64,000 nt of DNA from Brevundimonas sp. UBA6550 (GTDB lineage Bacteria; Pseudomonadota; Alphaproteobacteria; Caulobacterales; Caulobacteraceae): NCBI RefSeq assembly GCF_002434505.1, contig NZ_DJKE01000012.1, forward strand, positions 320,372 through 384,371. The letters are read 5' to 3'. Position numbers and translations under genes: made by a program. The notes under the pieces were generated by a model. The model did no database searches and had not been told where the DNA came from. It was given only the letters and a program-made list of their open reading frames with translations. Positions 60,645-64,000 of this stretch are shown in pieces; positions within the stretch are counted from its first letter, which is position 1; every line of letters starts with the position of its first letter.

Positions 60645-62231
60645 ATGTCGAACCTGACCAGTCTGGCGACCCGCCACGCGGGCCGTCCCCTTCTGCTCAC
60701 GCCGCGCGCTGCTTTCGAGCTGGCCAACCGCGTGCGCGATGTCGATGCCGAAGCCAGCGTGAAGCCCGGCCGCTTCTCCGCCCTGATCCGCAAACTGGCG
60801 GGGCTGAACCGCCAGCCAACCGCCATGGACGACGATGGTGATTACACGCCCGTCCCCATGGAAACCCGTCTCGCCTACACGCCGCTGTATGCTGGCGAGC
60901 CTGACGACTTCGGCTTCTGCTGGACGCTGAAAGACGGCGTCGCCCTGATGCAGATCGACAAGCCGCTGCTCGATCGCGGCGAGATGTTCTGCGGCGAGGT
61001 CTATCACGGTTACGACACCATCCTTCAGGGTCTGCGCGAAGCCAACGAGGACGACCGCGTCCGAGCCGTCTTCATCCGTGAAGCGACGCCGGGCGGCGTC
61101 GTCGCCAGCGGCCTTCCCGCTTTGGCTGAATACATGCGCGAGAACAGCGCGCGAGGCGGCGGCAAGCCCATCCATGTCTATGCGGACATGGCCTGCTCCG
61201 CCGGCTACTGGATTGCTTCTGGCGCTGACAAGATCGTCGCCGGCCGCGTCGGATTGGTCGGTTCGATCGGTGCGGTGATCGTGCATGAGAACTGGTCGGG
61301 GGCCTTGGAAAAGGCCGGCGTCGAGATAACGCCTATCCAGTTCGGTGACGCCAAAACCGACGGAGCCTGGTTCGCCGCCCTGTCAGATCGCGCGCGCGCG
61401 GACCTTCAGGCCGAGATCGACCAGTGCGGCAGGGACTTCGTCGCCGACGTCGTCGCCGGCCGTCCTCAACTCTCGCCCGAGGAAGTTCTGGCGACCCAGG
61501 CGGCAGTCTTCATGGGTCACCACGATGACCCCGCCAGATCCGCCCTGGGCCTGAAGCTGGTCGATGCGATCGCTTCGGAAGAGAGCGCCTTCTCTGAGCT
61601 GCGCGATCAGGTCGCCGGCTCCAAAACCAACACCGTCCCGGGTTCACAAGCATCGGCCGGCAGCGCGCGGGACCGCGCTTCGGCTTCCCCTGCAAAGGAG
61701 GCCCCCGTGGCCAAGACACCGAAAGCGGGCGGCAAGCCGTCCGCGAGCACCGCTCTGGCTGCCGCCCAGGCCGTCGCCCGCTGGGCGCAAGCTGAAGTCG
61801 CTCGACTGAAGGCCGAGGCCGCCCAGGAGGCACCGCCGGCGGACGATGAAGACGACGCCGACGCGCCGAATGCCGAAATTGAAGACGACGGCACCGACGA
61901 CAATGACGCCGATGCTGAAGCGGATGACGCCGCTGAAGGCGATGAAGACAGCGTCCAGACCGAAGCCGAGAAAATCGCTGGTTCGCCCGAAGCTGAAGCC
62001 AACCCGAAGGCGGCGACGGCGGCGATTGCAGCGGGGCTGACCTATGCCCAGTTCCGCAAGACGTCGGCTGCCTATTCCGGCGGCGGGGCGCGCCGTCTCG
62101 AAGCGACGCTGAAGGGCTCGCCGCGACTTGGCGCCGATGCTTCGACGTCCAGCAAGCCGGCGTCTTCCGGTCTCGACCCGTCGGCCATCTACAAGCGCCG
62201 CGCCGAGCGCGCCAAGGGCAGCGTCAAATAA
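60645..62231 (+). CDS. S49-family head maturation protease with scaffold tail
   Basis: A 528-residue protein equivalent to lambda gpC. The N-terminal 350 residues are an SppA-like S49 serine protease: nucleophile S185 in ADMACSAGYWIASGAD and the general-base Lys K237 in FGDAKTDGAW. The C-terminal part is Ala/Glu/Asp-rich and helical, like scaffold proteins, with an acidic stretch (about residues 395-440) and a basic end. An internal GTG at 61707 with a perfect ribosome-binding site marks a nested scaffold. Confidence 0.92.
   Translation: MSNLTSLATRHAGRPLLLTPRAAFELANRVRDVDAEASVKPGRFSALIRKLAGLNRQPTAMDDDGDYTPVPMETRLAYTPLYAGEPDDFGFCWTLKDGVALMQIDKPLLDRGEMFCGEVYHGYDTILQGLREANEDDRVRAVFIREATPGGVVASGLPALAEYMRENSARGGGKPIHVYADMACSAGYWIASGADKIVAGRVGLVGSIGAVIVHENWSGALEKAGVEITPIQFGDAKTDGAWFAALSDRARADLQAEIDQCGRDFVADVVAGRPQLSPEEVLATQAAVFMGHHDDPARSALGLKLVDAIASEESAFSELRDQVAGSKTNTVPGSQASAGSARDRASASPAKEAPVAKTPKAGGKPSASTALAAAQAVARWAQAEVARLKAEAAQEAPPADDEDDADAPNAEIEDDGTDDNDADAEADDAAEGDEDSVQTEAEKIAGSPEAEANPKAATAAIAAGLTYAQFRKTSAAYSGGGARRLEATLKGSPRLGADASTSSKPASSGLDPSAIYKRRAERAKGSVK
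61707..62231 (+). CDS. Nested scaffolding protein (Nu3-like) from internal GTG
   Basis: AAAGGAGG (61694-61701) stands five bases before an in-frame GTG (61707-61709), which would give a 174-residue protein VAKTPKAGGKPSAST to GSVK, identical to the C terminus of the protease. Lambda makes its scaffold Nu3 in the same way from within gene C. The consensus ribosome-binding site in the middle of a long coding frame is the main evidence. Confidence 0.7.
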   Translation: MAKTPKAGGKPSASTALAAAQAVARWAQAEVARLKAEAAQEAPPADDEDDADAPNAEIEDDGTDDNDADAEADDAAEGDEDSVQTEAEKIAGSPEAEANPKAATAAIAAGLTYAQFRKTSAAYSGGGARRLEATLKGSPRLGADASTSSKPASSGLDPSAIYKRRAERAKGSVK

Positions 62232-62302
62232 GCCTCGCCTGAGCCTTCCAACCTCAATCGCCTGAAGGCGTCGCAGGTCGGCGCCGGATCTGGAGACCTC
62301 TC

Positions 62303-62671
62303 ATGACCATCCTCAAGGACTCGCCGGGTGCGGGCCATTTCATCCTGTCCGAAGCCAATGGCTATCGGTCGCGCCAGCGCATGGTCGTCGGCTTGGCGCA
62401 GACGCTCCTCGCTGGCCAAGTGCTCGGCAAGGTCACGGCAAGCGGTGACTATGTGAAGCTGGCGCCGTCGGCCACCGACGGCAGCCAGACCGCCGCCGGC
62501 ATCGCCTTCGACGACTACGTCACCACGACCGAGAAGGTCGATGGCGTCAGCTTCGAACGGGATGGCGAGGTGACCCTTGCCAAGTTGGTCTGGCCTGCCG
62601 GCGCCACGGACAACCAAAAGGCGGCGGCCGTCGCCCAGCTGGCCGCGAAGGGTGTCCTCGCCCGCTTCTGA
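62303..62671 (+). CDS. Head decoration protein, gpD-like
   Basis: A 122-residue protein that stabilises the capsid shell. FILSEANGYRSRQRMVVG, AGQVLGKVTASGDYVKLAPSATDGSQTAAGIAFDDY and ALAKLVW-like TLAKLVWP segments match the lambda D fold family. Normal position between protease/scaffold and capsid genes. The preceding 71 bases hold GGAGACC before the ATG. Confidence 0.92.
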   Translation: MTILKDSPGAGHFILSEANGYRSRQRMVVGLAQTLLAGQVLGKVTASGDYVKLAPSATDGSQTAAGIAFDDYVTTTEKVDGVSFERDGEVTLAKLVWPAGATDNQKAAAVAQLAAKGVLARF

Positions 62672-62779
62672 TCAAGGCGCCTTCTTCCCTCATCTCGGCC
62701 CGGCCAGCGGCCGGGCCGGTCTCTTTTCACCGACGTCGCCTTGACGGCCGTCGGCTGCCAACACGCAAGGAAACCGACC

Positions 62780-63793
62780 ATGTCTTTGGTGAACGTCTTC
62801 AAGTCGAGCCTCTTCAAAACCACCACCCTGACGGCGGCGATCAACGCCACCGAGACCCCGCCGCAGCGCATCGCCCAGCTGGGCCTGTTCGAAGAGCAGG
62901 GCGTGCCGACGACGTCCGTTGTCATCGAGCGCAAAAACTCGCGTCTGGACATTGCCCCCGTCCTGCCGCGCGGCGCGGATCCCACGCCGATGAAGGATCC
63001 GACGCGCCAGGGCATTCCTCTGGTCATTCCGCACGTGCCCGTGCGCGACCGCCTGATGGCGGACGAACTTCAGGACGTGCGTGAGTTTGGGTCGGAAGAC
63101 CAAATGGTTGGGATCGAGTCGGCCCGCGACGAGAAGCTTCAGACGATGGATGACACTCTGACGGTGACTGAGGAATATCATCGTCTCGGCGCCATTCAGG
63201 GACTGATCCTGGACAAGGACGGCAGCGTGCTGCTCGACCTCTACGACGAGTTCGAGGTCACCGAACCTGCTGCGATCGAGATCGACCTCGACCGCACCGG
63301 CTGGACGGCCGAAAAGTCCGGCTTGCTTCGTGCACAGTTCTCCGGCCTTCGCACGCAGATGCGTCAGATCCTTGGCAACAAACCCGTGCGCGGGGTTTGG
63401 GCGCCCTGCGGCGAGGATCTGTACGAGCAGGTCGCCAATCACCCCGAAGTCCGCGAGACTTATCTCGCGACGATGGAGGCCAAGGATCTGCGGGGCGATC
63501 CGTCCGAGTCCTTCGTCTATGGTGGGGTGATCTGGGAGAAGTATCCCGGTTACGGTGATGTCGAAATGGATGCGGACGAATGTCGCTTCATTCCCATGGG
63601 CATCCCCGGCCTGTTCATCAGTCGCTATGCCCCGGCGCCGTGGTTCTCGGCCGTCAATCGCAAGGGTCTGCCGCGCTACGCCATGGCGACCCTCGACCCG
63701 ACGGGCGAGAAATACATCGACCTGGAAGGCCAGACGAACGGTCTGCACATCTGCACCCGCCCGGAAGCACTGATCCCCGGCCGTCTCAAGTAA
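62780..63793 (+). CDS. Major capsid protein E
   Basis: A 337-residue capsid protein of the lambda gpE family: MSLVNVFKSSLFKTTTLTAAIN at the N terminus, then LGLFEEQGVPTTSVVIE, VPVRDRLMADELQDVREFG, and the C-terminal YAPAPWFSAVNRKGLPRYAMATLDPTGEKYIDLEGQTNGLHICTRPEALI. I start it at 62780 after AAGGAAACCGACC; the in-frame ATG 13 codons upstream lacks a site. Confidence 0.95.
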   Translation: MSLVNVFKSSLFKTTTLTAAINATETPPQRIAQLGLFEEQGVPTTSVVIERKNSRLDIAPVLPRGADPTPMKDPTRQGIPLVIPHVPVRDRLMADELQDVREFGSEDQMVGIESARDEKLQTMDDTLTVTEEYHRLGAIQGLILDKDGSVLLDLYDEFEVTEPAAIEIDLDRTGWTAEKSGLLRAQFSGLRTQMRQILGNKPVRGVWAPCGEDLYEQVANHPEVRETYLATMEAKDLRGDPSESFVYGGVIWEKYPGYGDVEMDADECRFIPMGIPGLFISRYAPAPWFSAVNRKGLPRYAMATLDPTGEKYIDLEGQTNGLHICTRPEALIPGRLK

Positions 63794-63898
63794 GTCTCGC
63801 CCGCATCGCAGACCCCGCCGCCCGATCAGCTCGGGCGGCGGGATTTTCCGAGCGCGCAGCATCGCGCCCTCCGACAAGCCCGTCGAAAGGAACCCGTC

Positions 63899-64000
63899 AT
63901 GGATAATACGAACACGCCGACCTCGACCTCACAGCTCGCTCTACAGGCCGCGTCCAGCCAGGCGCAGCCGTCGCTGGACGCGGCGGCCGATAAGGCGGCG
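63899..64000 (+). CDS. Start of next phage gene (runs off window)
   Basis: ATG at 63899 after GAAAGGAA opens a frame (MDNTNTPTSTSQLALQAASS and on) with no stop before the right edge. The gene after a capsid gene is often a small head-tail connector or a head-fiber-like protein; 34 codons are too few to tell. Confidence 0.6.
   Translation, partial: MDNTNTPTSTSQLALQAASSQAQPSLDAAADKAA

Larger units (their letters stand above)
37599..64000. mobile_element. Prophage (left end at tRNA, right end outside window)
   Basis: More than 26 kb, consisting of a tRNA-adjacent integrase, a leftward early operon, a repressor/Cro switch with shared operators, a rightward chain of small genes, a replication initiator with iterons, and lambda-type packaging and head genes (terminase, portal, S49 protease, decoration, capsid E). 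No head or packaging gene appears broken, so it may be an intact temperate siphovirus-like phage; tail and lysis genes would lie to the right. Confidence 0.93.

Noticed and set aside
63794..64000. A search for the right prophage attachment site in the window
   Set aside because: No second copy of the tRNA 3' end was found by eye; head genes continue to the edge, so the right end must lie outside.

Overview
The window is GC-rich alphaproteobacterial DNA, most likely Caulobacteraceae and probably close to Brevundimonas. The evidence is a CcrM-type GANTC methyltransferase nearly identical in architecture to the Caulobacter enzyme, an alphaproteobacterial division/cell-wall (dcw) gene order, and short palindromic repeats of the kind scattered through these genomes. 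The genus is an inference; no search was run.

Positions 1 to about 37.6 kb are chromosome. Most of it is a dcw cluster on the minus strand, read from right to left: mraZ, rsmH, ftsL, ftsI, murE, murF, mraY, murD, ftsW, murG (31.6 to 20.0 kb), then murC and murB (4.3 to 1.2 kb). Most of these genes overlap by 4 to 8 bases or lie within 10 bases of each other. The cluster is split between murG and murC by about 15.7 kb of other genes: a large catalase, ccrM, a GT4 glycosyltransferase with a glycogen-debranching-type glucosidase, mutY, a DUF721 gene, two DsbA-like thiol oxidoreductases, smc, a small secreted protein, a DUF559 nuclease-like gene framed by inverted repeats, and an MscS channel. 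Upstream of mraZ are four TGGG repeats with a 10-base period (the MraZ operator). These are followed by the RNase P RNA, a toxin-antitoxin pair, an AmpD-like amidase, SppA, panD and a SIMPL-domain protein. Palindromic repeats occur at five places, one of them inside murD and read in frame.

From a CAU-anticodon tRNA at 37.6 kb to the right edge lies a prophage whose far end is outside the window. Its tyrosine integrase abuts the tRNA. A leftward early operon (47.4 to 37.7 kb) carries a ParB-like protein with an N-terminal helix-turn-helix, several unknown proteins, a full-length bacterial-type DNA polymerase sliding clamp, a PDDEXK-like nuclease and a SNF2 helicase. The switch region (47.4 to 48.9 kb) has an XRE repressor, a divergent Cro-like gene, and three copies of one operator, GTATG-N7-CATAC, two in front of the leftward operon and one in front of the rightward operon. 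Between the operators sit a small gene and a lipoprotein gene.

The rightward operon (48.9 to 55.7 kb) is a chain of tightly overlapping small genes. It ends in a lambda-O-like replication initiator with seven GGGTGACA half-sites inside its coding sequence, which I read as the phage origin. A region of dense inverted and direct repeats (55.7 to 56.0 kb) is the best candidate for the packaging site. It is followed by lambda-type head genes: small terminase subunit, GpA-type large terminase, gpW-like connector, portal, S49 protease with a nested scaffold start, decoration protein, major capsid protein E, and the start of one more gene.

The strongest leads are the in-frame repeat insertion in murD, the DUF559 gene between inverted repeats, the phage-borne sliding clamp, and the iteron origin inside the initiator gene.
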